Below are positions 1 through 10,756 of a stretch of DNA of 64,000 bases, piece by piece. The stretch is from Strigamia acuminata (Eukaryota > Arthropoda > Chilopoda > Geophilomorpha > Linotaeniidae), in NCBI GenBank assembly GCA_949358305.1, contig OX442316.1, forward strand, positions 1,240,001 through 1,304,000, written 5' to 3'. A model generated the notes under the pieces. The model worked only from the letters and a program-made list of their open reading frames with translations, ran no database searches and had not been told where the DNA came from. A program made the translations under genes and the position numbers. The first letter of the stretch is position 1, and each line of letters opens with the position of its first letter.

Positions 1-2603
1 CCCATTAAGTCATGTGATTCTAATTCAGCTCTCATTGCATATTCCCAATCTTCTCTTTCATCTGACAGCAAACTTTCTTCATATGTTGTTGGTATTTTTG
101 GCTCTGACACTTTGCTGCAGTAAGATTTCTTGTTTGGGTCAATTTGTAGTCGCTCTGTTTCCTTTCTATTTCTGGTTGACCATCTTTCTCCCACTCGACT
201 CAAATTGTCTGCATTTTCTCCCACTGAACTTGGATTGTTTTGGTTTCCCCCTACTGCCCCGGGCGATTCTTCTCTCTCGTCGTCGGACTTCGCACTAATG
301 GAGTCTGAGTCTGTGCCACTGTTGGGGGTTTGGTAATCGAGGGCATCGTCCTCTTCCCCTTCGTCTGACTCTTCGGCCTCAGGGGGTTGACTATTTTGTC
401 CCTTTTCCGGTATTGTGTAACAAATTTCTGCATATTTGTTTTCTTCTTCTTCAAAATCTTCATTGCAAAATTTGTCTTCAAAGAAAACGACATCTCTTTG
501 TGGGATAACTTTTTGAGTTGTAATGTCATAAAATAAATATGCTTTTCTGTCTTCATTATAACCAATGAAAATTGCTGAATTTGTTTTTTCGTCCATTTTA
601 CTTCTCATTTGTGGTGGGGTCCAAATTTCTGCCATACATCCGAACACTTTGAAGTATTTCACTGATGTTTTTCTTCCATTCCAAATTTCCCACGGTATTT
701 TGTCATTTGCTCGAGCGCAAATGCATCTATTTCGCACGTAGACTGCCGTTCGCACTGCTTCGCCCCAAAATTTCGCCGGCAATTTTGCCTCGCTTATCAT
801 CGTTCGGGCAGCTTCGACGATGGTCCTGTTCATCCGTTCAGCCGTTCCGTTTTGCTGCGGGCTATGTGGAACGGTCTTTTCATGGTGGATCCCTTTCGAC
901 TCCAGAAAACTTTTCATTTTTGCGTTTACGAATTCTCCGCCGTTGTCGGATCTGATTCTTTTCACTGTTCGGTCTGTGGCATTTTCGATTCGTTTTACGA
1001 GTTTGATAAATTCCTCGGTCACCTCCGATTTGTACCTGAGAAAAATAGCAAAAACATAATTAGAAAAATCATCAACTATACAAAAAATGTATTTGTTGCC
1101 GGCCAACGTCTCGACCGGAAACGGCCCACACAAATCCATATGCAATAATTCTAATATTGCCCCAGACGCCTTTGTGGCGACTCGTTTGAACGGCTTGCGG
1201 CAATATTTCCCTTTGACACAATTAATGCATTTTTCTTCATTTTGTGTGTCGATTTTGAGTCCGTTTATGTCCATTTTGGCCATTTTTGCAATTGCAGAAC
1301 TGTTAATGTGTGCCATTCTTCGATGCCATAGTTGTGATGAATTGTTTGTGTTTGGCTTGACTGTTGCCACCGCATTTACGTGGTCTTCTGAGTGGACAGG
1401 GGCGACATCTAATAAGTACTGCTCCCCTTTTACGACTCCTCGCAAAATCAAGTCCTTGCCTTTGTAAACGTGACACTCTTTTCCTCCTTGAGGCATCCAG
1501 ATGTCGGATCCATTTTTTGACAGTTTGTAGCAAGAAATGAGGTTGTCGGTGAAGCTTGGAACTGCTAACACATCTTTTAGGGTCACAAAATGGTGGTCTC
1601 CATCCATGTTGACTTTCAATGTCAGTTCTCCCACCGCCTCCACTTGTCGAGGTCGTCCGTCCGCCACATCAACAAAACGGTTTGTTTGTAAAATTGCATT
1701 TGACAGGTAACTAGCATTTTTTACAATGTGTGATGTTGTCGCCGAATCTAATTGCCATTTCTCGATGGTGTCGTCGTCAAACTCATCCGTGACGCACGCT
1801 GCATAGTGTTTTCCACTTTTGCTGTTGCCTGGATTATTTTTGGGCTTGTCATCGCTTTTGTTTGGCTTTGTTGGCTTCTTATTTGCATTTTCGGGTTTGC
1901 TCCAACAATCACGAGCAAAATGGCCCATTTTTCCGCATTCGAAACACTTTTTGTCCTTTTTCGACGAATATTTACGAAAATCTTTTACACGTGCGGCGCT
2001 CTCTGCTCCCTGCTCTCGGTCCTCGTCTTTGTTCCTCAATTCGGCTTGAATTAGGGCGTAACGCACACGGGCCGTGGTCAATTGATTAGGGGCAATTGCA
2101 TCGAAACTTGCTCGCACCTCATTGAATTTCCTTGGAATTCCTCTCAATGCATGGCAGGCCACTTCAGCATCTGTAATGGCGTCGCCCAGTTGACGTAATT
2201 TTTCCGCCATGCCTGACACCTTTGTCATGAAGCTCATGGCGTCCTCAGTTTTCAGCCATTTTATATTTGTAATTTCTGACCTTAAAGTTATTTTTTGGTC
2301 TTCCACATTCCCACGATGGATGGTTTCCAACTCGTCCCATGCTTGTTTGGCTGTTACTTTGTTCATTACGAATGCCAACTGGTCGGAGGAAAGTGCCTGA
2401 GCAATGGCGTCCAATGCTTTTCCATCCTTCTCGTTCCAAGCGTCTACGACTGCGGCTGCAGCCCCTGCTGCTGGGGGGTCATTTTCGATCACAGTCCACA
2501 GTGTACGTGATTTGAGATGTATCTGCATCCTAAAACGCCATGTTGGGTAGTTTTTGTGGTCTAACTTCTCCAGTTGAGTATAAACAGTCTTTTCGGCGGC
2601 CAT
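1..2603 (-). CDS. Copia-type retrotransposon Gag-Pol polyprotein, partial
   Basis: A single minus-strand reading frame starts with ATG at 2603-2601 and stays open to the left edge (at least 867 codons). In order it shows a Copia Gag region, a CCHC knuckle (CFECGKMGHFARDC, near 1946-1905), an aspartic-protease motif LDSATTSH (near 1755), an integrase HHCC region, and the integrase core (MDLCGPF, RSDNGGEF and QNGTAERMNR, between about 1170 and 790). It ends at the edge in the start of the reverse transcriptase region. Gag, protease and integrase preceding RT in one frame is the Pseudoviridae (Ty1/Copia) order. No stop or frameshift is visible, so this copy could be intact. RT, RNase H and the other LTR lie outside the window. 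Confidence 0.93.
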   Translation of the reverse strand, partial: MAAEKTVYTQLEKLDHKNYPTWRFRMQIHLKSRTLWTVIENDPPAAGAAAAVVDAWNEKDGKALDAIAQALSSDQLAFVMNKVTAKQAWDELETIHRGNVEDQKITLRSEITNIKWLKTEDAMSFMTKVSGMAEKLRQLGDAITDAEVACHALRGIPRKFNEVRASFDAIAPNQLTTARVRYALIQAELRNKDEDREQGAESAARVKDFRKYSSKKDKKCFECGKMGHFARDCWSKPENANKKPTKPNKSDDKPKNNPGNSKSGKHYAACVTDEFDDDTIEKWQLDSATTSHIVKNASYLSNAILQTNRFVDVADGRPRQVEAVGELTLKVNMDGDHHFVTLKDVLAVPSFTDNLISCYKLSKNGSDIWMPQGGKECHVYKGKDLILRGVVKGEQYLLDVAPVHSEDHVNAVATVKPNTNNSSQLWHRRMAHINSSAIAKMAKMDINGLKIDTQNEEKCINCVKGKYCRKPFKRVATKASGAILELLHMDLCGPFPVETLAGNKYIFCIVDDFSNYVFAIFLRYKSEVTEEFIKLVKRIENATDRTVKRIRSDNGGEFVNAKMKSFLESKGIHHEKTVPHSPQQNGTAERMNRTIVEAARTMISEAKLPAKFWGEAVRTAVYVRNRCICARANDKIPWEIWNGRKTSVKYFKVFGCMAEIWTPPQMRSKMDEKTNSAIFIGYNEDRKAYLFYDITTQKVIPQRDVVFFEDKFCNEDFEEEENKYAEICYTIPEKGQNSQPPEAEESDEGEEDDALDYQTPNSGTDSDSISAKSDDEREESPGAVGGNQNNPSSVGENADNLSRVGERWSTRNRKETERLQIDPNKKSYCSKVSEPKIPTTYEESLLSDEREDWEYAMRAELESHDLM

Positions 2604-2712
2604 TTTGATTACTCTCGATTTTTGATCGGCACCTTGTCCTTTTCAAAATCTCTTCAAAATTGACTCACGCGCACTGTTTGTTTTCACTGGACAGTTTTAC
2701 TGCTTCTCCTCT

Positions 2713-2730
2713 CGTGCTGAACCCATAACC
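2713..2730 (-). promoter_or_regulatory. Primer-binding site of the Copia element
   Basis: Read on the minus strand this is GGTTATGGGTTCAGCACG. It resembles the Drosophila copia primer site, which pairs with the 3' end of the 5' half of initiator tRNA-Met (complement GGTTATGGGCCCAGCACG), with two mismatches. It lies two bases from the inferred LTR end and upstream of the Gag start. The half-tRNA primer is known for copia; its use here is inferred. Confidence 0.65.
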
Positions 2731-2732
2731 TT

Positions 2733-2913
2733 TGTGAGTTTGGGCAATAAAGCAATAAAACACAATTAGGAACTTCAAGACCGCGAGCGGTCAGGTTTAC
2801 TACATGAGTCTACAAAGCATGAGTTGCAAAACAATAAACGAAACTAATATGACGTGCGATGACGCGCAATTTCCTGTTGTTGATACATTAAACACTGATT
2901 GGTTATACTAACA
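2733..2913 (-). repeat. Probable 5' LTR of the Copia element
   Basis: In element orientation the segment begins TGTTAGTATAACC and ends AAACTCACA, so it has TG...CA termini, and it is followed at once by the primer-binding site. The 181-bp length suits a Copia LTR. The outer boundary is a guess because the matching LTR and target-site duplicate are off the left edge. Confidence 0.5.
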
Positions 2914-3563
2914 GATAGGGCCTACTCGTAAAGTAGCTTTCTCAACACTGACAATTGAGAGATTATTAGCTAGAAATCTTAATACCCAATGAGCTAAACA
3001 TAGGTTTGGCCAGTTGAAACTGCTTCGATATCTCCACACGAGACAATAAATAATTCAAGCTCCATGCAACACAATGACAAGTGTGTGAAATACGGATAGA
3101 CTTCGCTAAGTACTTTTATTGCATTTCTACATTTTACATTTCAATAAAATCAAGTGAACTCTTCATTGTCAGTTATAAGAAAAAGTTTAACGGACCGAGG
3201 CACTCACTCGCACATGAAATTCATCAAACCAATACCGTAAGTCGTGCAAATTATTGCTAAATTGACGTTAGCGATGAACCAGACTTGTGCAATTTTTTAT
3301 TTCCCGCTCTTACAACTTAGTTAAGCACTTACTCCATTTACCGCCTTCACTTTTTTGCTTTTTTGCTTTTTTGCTTTTTTGATTGGACTGGCCCGGTGGG
3401 ATACCGGAAATTTTCCGTTGGCCGTGACATGGCAAAATTTTTTTTCATACCCAGTGTCCCGACAAACATCCACATCCAGATTTCCCGATACTGAATTTGT
3501 TCCCAGTCCAGCCCTGTACACCCGGTGTTGTTATTGCATTGATTTGTTTTTTTTTTTTACTAG
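2914..3563. other. Intergenic stretch, upstream of the first small peptide gene
   Basis: No coding frame was found. Near 3352-3380 there is a short run of a repeated ctttttTG unit. The 3' part ends in a pyrimidine run and an AG at 3563, which I read as the splice acceptor of the peptide gene. The matching 5'UTR exon and promoter were not located. Confidence 0.4.
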
Positions 3564-3566
3564 AAT

Positions 3567-3746
3567 ATGAACAAATTGATACTCGTTCTGATTTTAATGA
3601 CTTTGATCACTGTCCACTCATATCCTCAAGCAAATTCAAGAGGCAGCAGTGAGAGAAATGACAGAAATAGACATCATGCCTTTAAATCACTAAACAGCTA
3701 TATGGTTCAACGAAGCAGAGTTCGTGGTTTTAAGAAATTCAAGTAA
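3567..3746 (+). CDS. Small secreted peptide precursor, 59 aa (paralogue of 9644-9844)
   Basis: The ORF encodes 59 residues. It opens with a hydrophobic signal peptide (MNKLILVLILMTLITVHS, probable cleavage after S18). A basic, Ser/Asn-rich spacer and a C-terminal motif NSYMVQRSRVRGF, then KKFK, follow. A pyrimidine run and AG acceptor end three bases before the ATG, so a 5'UTR intron is likely. AATAAA lies at 3823-3828. The same arrangement and a related motif (NPYMSQRSKVRGM) occur in the gene at 9644, which argues that both are real. I do not recognise the family; a neuropeptide-like or other secreted bioactive peptide is the inference. The KK after RGF could be a dibasic processing site. 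Confidence 0.7.
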   Translation: MNKLILVLILMTLITVHSYPQANSRGSSERNDRNRHHAFKSLNSYMVQRSRVRGFKKFK

Positions 3747-4269
3747 TCCAAATGACGTATTTATGCAGTCAACAAACATGTATTATAATTGTATTCTGCT
3801 TGGTTTTGGTTAATTATGCGCAAATAAATTCGAATTTCATGTAACTTAATTCTGTCCTGAAATTGGTCACATTTGAATCGTGCTGCCACCGTGTATCAAA
3901 GTGCTAAACCACTTTAAATAACCTGAATTAATAAGTGGGTGACATCATCCCAGCTGTTCGCAGCTGCAGCCAAGAGTTGTTCATTCATACTCCACTTTCA
4001 CGCTTAATTCTGTCAAGATTGGTTTACCAGGTGAGACTGTTTTGAGAGAAACAAAACCGTTAATTTTTAAAGAAAATATTTCTGGGATTTCTGGGATTTC
4101 TGGGATTTCTGGAATTTCTGGCATTTTCTATGCACAATTAGTTGAGTTTAATATTCAAATATAAACATTGAATGTTTGACCTCGTGGGTCTGGAACTGAT
4201 CCAAATTCCTGACTGTGTACAGAAATAGAAGAAGTTTTGCCGGGTTAGTTATTCATCATTCGGCCAAAT
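3747..4269. other. Spacer with a 9-bp tandem repeat
   Basis: This is the 3' flank of the peptide gene (AATAAA at 3823). It includes about five tandem copies of tttctggga, the last two degenerate, at about 4079-4123. No further gene is seen before the next ATG. Confidence 0.6.
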
Positions 4270-6400
4270 ATGAGGAGAGTAACTCACATCTTCGGTCTTC
4301 TTTTCACGCTCTCTTTAAGTGGTAAGTGAAAATTCGCATAAATTTCAACTTTTTGATCTAAAAGGGATTTATTCGCTAGATGTTTTATGTGAAACTTATT
4401 TCGCCGGACGGATAAGAGAACTCGTGTCGGCTGAATGTCTCAACGAAAGGAAAATTGACCTGCAGGAAAGCTTAGATGACTTCTTAACTTGTCACGCAGA
4501 TGGCCTCCGTGGCATTCACAAGTTTTTTAGGGACTGCAAGATGGAAACAATTATGGTGGAAATGTGCACGTGAGTAAAATTCCAGTTCAGTTGTGAAAGG
4601 TTTTGAAAGGAAGGGAAGGGAAGGGAAGGGAAGGAAAGGAAAGGAAAGGAAAGGGAAGGGAAGGCGATTCATTTCCTCGACACTACTGCTTTCAAGGGCT
4701 TTGTTTTTCAACGGATAAGGCCAGATCCGTTGTTTTAAAAGCATGCTAACAGAAAGAAGGAAAAATAAACATTGCATACAGCTGGAAAAGTAAAGTGGAG
4801 AAAAGAAAAGGACAAAGGAAACGTGCGTCGAGGAAATGAACCAAACAGACCTGTTGATAAAGTTATTATTTTAATTTTATTATTATCGTTAGAGATTGAA
4901 AGATAGCCTTAAGTACAAAGATGCAGTAGTGCAATCACATTATCTAAATCTAAACAGTAGCTGGTTTAGGTTTAAACACACTATTTCATTTCTAGATTTA
5001 GAAATCAACTAAAAATACAGTTTATAATTTACAAGAGCTTTGCTCGATCTAGAGTGACACCCTGCTCTTTGGTATGCCCCCGTGTTTTGTGTTTTCCTCT
5101 TTTCGAAGAATCTCCTGGCATATTGCTTTGATAATACAGTGCCATTCTTTGGTTCACCACCAATAAGAAGCGAAGCGCCGAAGCTGCCAATCGGCTAACT
5201 CGAGTCAAAAATTATCCTCACTAATTTTTCTGGGTCTTAAACCGACTCGCGATATTACCAAAAAAATTATGAGAATTCTTACAAGTGAGAATTGAAAAAT
5301 TGATGAAAAATTTAAAATACCGTAATCTAAAATAATCTAAAATAGAAAGAATTAATATTGTGAGCAAACTTCTTTTCTTTTCTTTTCTTTTCTTTTCTCT
5401 TTTTATTCAAAGAATGAGAGAAATCAAAACAAACAATAAGCCGTAAAGCTGTAAGCCAGATGGCCGCAAGGTTTTAATTCATTCATGCTGAACACCGGAC
5501 ACAGTAGACAAAAACTGAAGAGGCGGCAGCCCTGTTTTGCACTCGTGTAAACAGTACTACTCACAAGTACTTGTGATAATTTCATTGTACTAAACAACAG
5601 ATGGTCTACAACTCTTTCCATCTTTTCCTTAATCTTCTGGTTTGGTGGTTAAACTATAGTATAGTGCTTACTTCGTACACAGAAATACAGTTTGGTATTT
5701 GACTATTTAAAACGTCGTTTATTGATTTTAGGAACAATTCTCTGACACAATGCTTAACCCAATTCGAGAAGAAATTAGGCGCGTGTTTATCGCGGAAGCA
5801 CAAAGAGGAATTTCTGGATGAACCCCTAACATCATTGTCCCACGGTTTGGAATATGTGTGCAGCGACAACGGATTCAGAGTGAAAGGTATTACTAATAAC
5901 TTATGAGGCAATTCAATTTAGAGCTTAACCAAAATAAAAATACATTTTCTCCTCTTATCCAGAAATTGCCAACGACAAAACCAAAAATTGTCTCCAAAAG
6001 AAAAGCGAAGAAATCCGGCAATGCAGTGAAAAATACGGCAACATCCAAGAAAAGTGGTTTATACGCAGTTTCCGGTCCAATACAAACTGCTAGTAAGTAG
6101 TGAAATGTTGTTATTCGATCGAATCATTCCAATTAGCTCTATATTTTCTTTTCGATTTCCAGCACCAGAGCTAAATGGGGAACTTGCGTAATGGACCACC
6201 TGGGTGATGATTGTGGAGCTATAAAAGAAATTGTGCGTGGCTTACTGGTCGCCACGATACATTCAACGCCGTGTGTAACAGTGGTTGCGAGAGAATTCCC
6301 TGGACTTTCATCGACAATCCAAATTGTTGCATCCAAACTTTCCATTATTTTACCGATTTACATTTCATTCAAGTTATATATACTTCGAGGTGAATTTTAG
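4270..6400 (+). CDS. DUF1397 / 27-kDa haemolymph glycoprotein-like secreted protein
   Basis: Five exons join in phase: 4270-4321, 4380-4569, 5732-5886, 5963-6092 and 6163-6400 (765 nt, 254 aa). The start is the ATG that opens a signal peptide (MRRVTHIFGLLFTLSLS). The mature part is helical-looking and cysteine-rich. Spaced Cys and phrases such as CLTQFEKKLGACLS, LEYVCSDNGFR and CLQKKSEEIRQC resemble the DUF1397 family (27-kDa haemolymph glycoproteins of arthropods, function unknown). The family normally ends near the last Cys. Here about 40 extra residues follow, including a hydrophobic run (IQIVASKLSIILPIYISF) that could be a membrane or GPI-anchor signal. Intron 2 contains a GGAAG microsatellite. 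The family call is from pattern memory and a profile search could change it. Confidence 0.72.
4607..4664. repeat. (GGGAA/GGAAA)n microsatellite
   Basis: An array of gggaag/ggaaa units lies in intron 2 of the DUF1397-like gene. A complementary-type (ttttc)n tract lies in the same intron near 5370-5397. Confidence 0.9.
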
Positions 6401-6502
6401 GCAGTTATGTACCATGCTTAAAAATATTTTTGACACTCAAAATAGATGGATTTTTGGCAAACAATTTTTTTAAATTTTTGCCCCATGGCTTTACAGACTT
6501 TG

Positions 6503-7143
6503 TAATAAGGGGTTTCAAAAATGATACGTTGAAGGCGCTGAAGTGATTATGACAATTATTCTGCTAATCGCATGAATAATCGCTTCAGCACTTCAGCAGT
6601 GGCGTGTCATCTAGCGCGACACTATCTGCCGCAACATGAATATATCGCGACTTTGGAAACTGCGACTACGTGTATTTTGGGTTTTTCTTTTTCTAATTCC
6701 TAAGAAGGGCTAACAAGGGGGTGTTGCGCGAACCTAACCGTTCTGGTTTATAGATGCAAAACCATTTTTTTGAGTCGGCTTGTCGCGGTAAATAATGTAG
6801 CGCCAAGTATGCGCCCCCCCCTTCAGCGCTTACGTACAATCGTCTGAAAAGGAGTTTTTAGTGCTGAAGATTGTGAAGAATGCTTAAACTAATAAAAAGA
6901 CAGTTTCTTGTAAATTATTAAATAAATAAAAATAAATAATCAGTTTAATTCAACAAAAACAAATAAATAAATAACAAAAATAAAATTAATTTAATTTAAT
7001 TTTAAAAAAAAGTATAAATAAAAGTCGTGTGACATGCAAAATAATCACTTAGACCTAGCGTGGGGGCTCAATAATGCAGTGATTGTGATTATTGGAACAA
7101 TCACTTCAGCACCTTCAGCGTGTCATTTATGAACCCCTTATTA
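6503..7143. mobile_element. MITE with long imperfect terminal inverted repeats
   Basis: The left end TAATAAGGGGTTTCAAAAAT and the inverse of the right end TAATAAGGGGTTCATAAATG continue as related sequence for about 50 bp, both containing GCTGAAGTGATT. The outer TA could be a TA target duplication, as in Tc1/mariner-derived MITEs. The 641-bp interior is AT-rich with no coding frame. Superfamily assignment is uncertain. Confidence 0.75.
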
Positions 7144-9436
7144 TTTTAAAGTGTTTAAAGTGACGACGCAGTAGCTGCTTTCGAAGAGTCTTTTAGCTCG
7201 GTTTATTCTCGTTTAAACCAGTATAAATATTTTAGACAGCCTTTTATTTTGACCAATAAAAATTTGTTCCAAGGCTGTTTAACTGCAATAAATTTAAAAC
7301 GCTATAAAAGGAGTTTTTAGAATTGTAGTTAAGGTTAAACATGTTTTGTTGTTCAAATGTTGTGTGCATGCCCACTGCAAATAAAAGCAGATCAAATCGG
7401 CCACAATTTTTGGAGTTAAATTGAGCTAACCAACCAGATCAATAAAACCAAATTCTCTATTCGAAATTAGGCGTTAAAACAAGCAGTTTAGCTTGAATAT
7501 TGCCAGGATTAAGAACTGTAACTTTCATTTCACTGTCCCACTGAGCAAATGACAACTCTGGTCATGGTACTGTTTCTACAGCAAAAACATCTGCCGTGCC
7601 AGAGAATAAAATATTGAAGAAGAAAAAGAAAGTTCGGAAACACTGACTTATTTGTGATGACACACGTAGAATCATCGGCAGTAACAACCAACCAACCAAG
7701 TTTATTCCAACGACCTCAATCATAACTTACGAATATTAAGAGGATCGAAAAACTTTTATGAAACGGGAAAAAATAGACATTTTTTTCTGACTTTTATGCA
7801 AGTCCAATTAAGTTATGGTAAGCTTATCTTCTTTTTGGAATTTGTATTGATATTAAAATTTGAAACCTACAGTATTTGTAGCAAATATTAAGGAATGTCA
7901 CGTTGACATTTCAAATTTGACAAGACTTTGACAGACTCGTGAGAGCAACTGCTACTAATTTTCTGTAGACAAAATTACTATCGGAAAATAAAATGCTTTT
8001 TTTGTGTGTAAAATTTGGCCTTATTTAAGGACAAAACTCTACTTTTTGATCCAAAATCCATCGCTTAGATGCACAATGGCGTACGTGTCTTTCAAAAATG
8101 CTTTTTTGATTTCTACAAAAACGTAAAAAATAATAAAACATGCCAACATTTGTATTTTTAACTTTTCTTTTGTTATTTATTTCTGACTCTAACGTATTTC
8201 TTTATTGGATGAACTGCCAATTTAGATTATGTCGTGTACTACACAATTAGAAAGTTTGAACTTTTTAAATCCCTACAGATTGGGTTTAGTGAGTACTTGG
8301 ATGGATGATCTACTGGAAATGCCAGTTGTCTTTCTCTCATCAGTCATTCTTGTCTAATAAAAGCAATCCTGCAATCCTGTCATCCGCCCCCAACTGACAA
8401 GTGAGTTTTCTGTGCTTTTCCCATAGTTACACTACCGTCAGTACTCTAACAGAACGCGGTTGTTTTCTGTTGACAAAACCCAGATTTTCCCTGGAATTTA
8501 GAAATTGAATTCAATCGGTTTAGTTAATTTAAATTTAAACCCGCGTTGTAATGGAGAGCACACTGATTAGAATCACGCGCTCAATCGGAGTATATTTATA
8601 GTACGGTATACCTGTATCAACAAATGCACTATCATATCAGGGTCGATTTATTTATGTCAACAAGTAAACTTAGCAATAAACGCCGAATTATCCTAGCGAC
8701 AGAGTATTTCAATTGCACAAAACAGCTAAGAATAGAACTAATCACAAAGTGTAGTAGGGCTTGAAGAATGAATGAGCAGTTAATGATATTTCCAAACGCA
8801 TTAAAATGTAAAGCAGATTAAGAGAACATTTCATTCTAATAATTCACATTTCAATATCACTCATTGCATTTTATTCAAGTATAAAAGTATGACAACTGAC
8901 TAGCACGATTACGGCAATCAACGTCAGATGTGCCAATGACTTGTGTCAATAAATGCGAGGCGACTCACATTCTGTCCGAAATTAGACCTACAGTACAAGG
9001 CAAACCATAGCAAACCGCAGCTAATCCACCACATTAGCCAGCAAATACAGCTAACAAGCTAACTTTGTAGCAAGTCTCATTGCATGTCCCATCGAATCTG
9101 CAAATCATAACTAGCAAATCATTTCATCCAAAGGATCAAATTCAATTTATCGATTTGCAAATCCGTACAAAATATTACTGAACTGGAGTCCTTTCAATCA
9201 AGTCCCTATCGAACCAATTCTTTTAATTCCTCTTGACAAATCGAGTCAAACTGCACAAAAGTCAACAAAACAATTTCCATTCTTCTTCTTCTTCACTTTG
9301 TTTGTCAAAACCACTGTACAAATATTAAACCAGCAACAACTGGTCAAAGCTTGCGGCACCAAAAACATGACGTCATTAACCACGAATTCCCCAGTGTCCA
9401 TAACAACACTTCACTTCGGCATTAACTCTATCTTTC
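7144..9436. other. Long intergenic stretch
   Basis: No exon with convincing splice sites or coding bias was found on either strand. The sequence is AT-rich without obvious tandem arrays. It precedes the TATA box of the second peptide gene and may hold its regulatory sequence. Confidence 0.5.
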
Positions 9437-9445
9437 TATAAAAAG
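9437..9445 (+). promoter_or_regulatory. TATA box of the second small peptide gene
   Basis: TATAAAAAG lies about 30 bp before a plausible initiation region (TTTCAATAGTCAATCCC). A 5'UTR exon then ends at a gtaag donor (9500), and the intron ends in ctcatag (9637), six bases before the ATG. Confidence 0.6.
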
Positions 9446-9643
9446 AGGTGCATTTGAATTTCAATAGTCAATCCCTCAATACAAAACGATCTTACACCTG
9501 TAAGCGATTGTTGACAAATTCACATTTCGTCGCGGAAAAAACACAATTTTCGATTGTTTGTGAGTAATACAAGTACATTGACTTTGGCAGAATTTGTACA
9601 TTTTTCATGATTATTTTTGTCTTTCTCATTCTCATAGATAATA

Positions 9644-9844
9644 ATGAAAGTTTTTATTTTGGTTTTGGTATTGGTTTTGGTTTTGGTCAGTTTGGTAATG
9701 GTCGGAGCGAATCCGATGGTGTTGCCATCGCGTCAAGTGCGTCAAGCGCCAGCCAAGAAAACGACCGTTCGGCCGGGAAGGAAATCGAATCGCTTCGTCA
9801 ACCCCTACATGTCGCAACGAAGCAAAGTCCGAGGGATGGGATAA
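9644..9844 (+). CDS. Small secreted peptide precursor, 66 aa (paralogue of 3567-3746)
   Basis: A 66-residue precursor opens with a very hydrophobic signal peptide (about residues 1-22, Val/Leu repeats ending MVGA). A basic spacer containing RPGRKSNR follows, then the C-terminal motif VNPYMSQRSKVRGMG. This aligns with LNSYMVQRSRVRGF of the gene at 3567, 9 of 14 positions identical. The terminal Gly could donate an amide, giving ...SKVRGM-NH2. The gene structure is clear: TATA box 9437, 5'UTR intron 9500-9637, stop 9842-9844 and AATAAA near 9927. The family is not recognised. Secretion is well supported by the sequence; a signalling role is inferred. Confidence 0.78.
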   Translation: MKVFILVLVLVLVLVSLVMVGANPMVLPSRQVRQAPAKKTTVRPGRKSNRFVNPYMSQRSKVRGMG

Positions 9845-9949
9845 CCAGAATTCTTTTTTAAACAAATCACGAAAATGTGTAAATTGTCATGACAATTGGT
9901 ATAGATATGTGCCTTTTCATACAACAATAAATTTTTTCATTGTATTTTG

Positions 9950-10291
9950 GGCTTGGTTTCATTATTTGTTGCATTTGTATTTTAAAATGGCTTACCTGGT
10001 CACTACCGTTGTTGATTTGGTCCAAATGACCAAAATGTCTAGTTCACTCTTCATTTGCGTAAAAATTGTCGAAAGATGATCCCCATGAACTGGAATTTGG
10101 AATGGTCGATTAATTTTGATTGATTAAAAAGTTATTTACGATATTGTGTACTTACACATTTCATTTCGGGTCATTGCACGACATTGTGTGACCACCGGAA
10201 GTGGTTCAACTTCAAATATCACATTTTTCCTTGCATTTTTCGCAACGCCATCTAAGATTTTAATCTAGGGTAGATTATTTTACATCATAGA

Positions 10292-10330
<39 letters not shown>

Positions 10331-10741
10331 GTATATTTTTATTATTATTATTGCATTAATAATTCTTTTTATTCACGGGTCTTCCTAAACATAGACGGTC
10401 CTGGTATGAGTTATCCAAAATGGCCGCCACTATTTCCTGCGCTTTTTCCCGAATAATGAACAAATAAACATGTCTCGGACTAAATTCGTCCGACTTTTCC
10501 ATTAACTCGTGAGTTAATAAAACTACCTACTGAAATAAATTTTAAAAAATTCAAAATATTTTGCTCAGATAACTAATTTCCGTTTTAGTCGATTCCACCA
10601 TTTCAGTCTCCTCGGACCCTCTATTGAAGAACTGGAATCAACCGGAAATAAAAAATTTTTCGGTCCACCGATTTTCTCACGAAATGTTGAGTGCATTTAA
10701 TTGAATACGGGCATTTAAACAAACAGCAATAGAAAATATAT
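9950..10741. other. Intergenic stretch with an (ATT)n microsatellite
   Basis: A perfect att array occupies about 10291-10330. No gene was seen in the rest, which lies between the 3' ends of the small peptide gene (plus) and the NPAT-like gene (minus). Confidence 0.7.
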
Positions 10742-10756
10742 TTTATTCAGTCATTA

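Noticed and set aside
1740-1763. Copia protease reads DSA rather than DSG, possible inactivation
   Set aside because: DSA variants are common in Copia proteases, so this is not evidence of decay.
14-2510. Several plus-strand open frames of 60-126 codons
   Set aside because: They are antisense to the long minus-strand Copia polyprotein and carry no domain.
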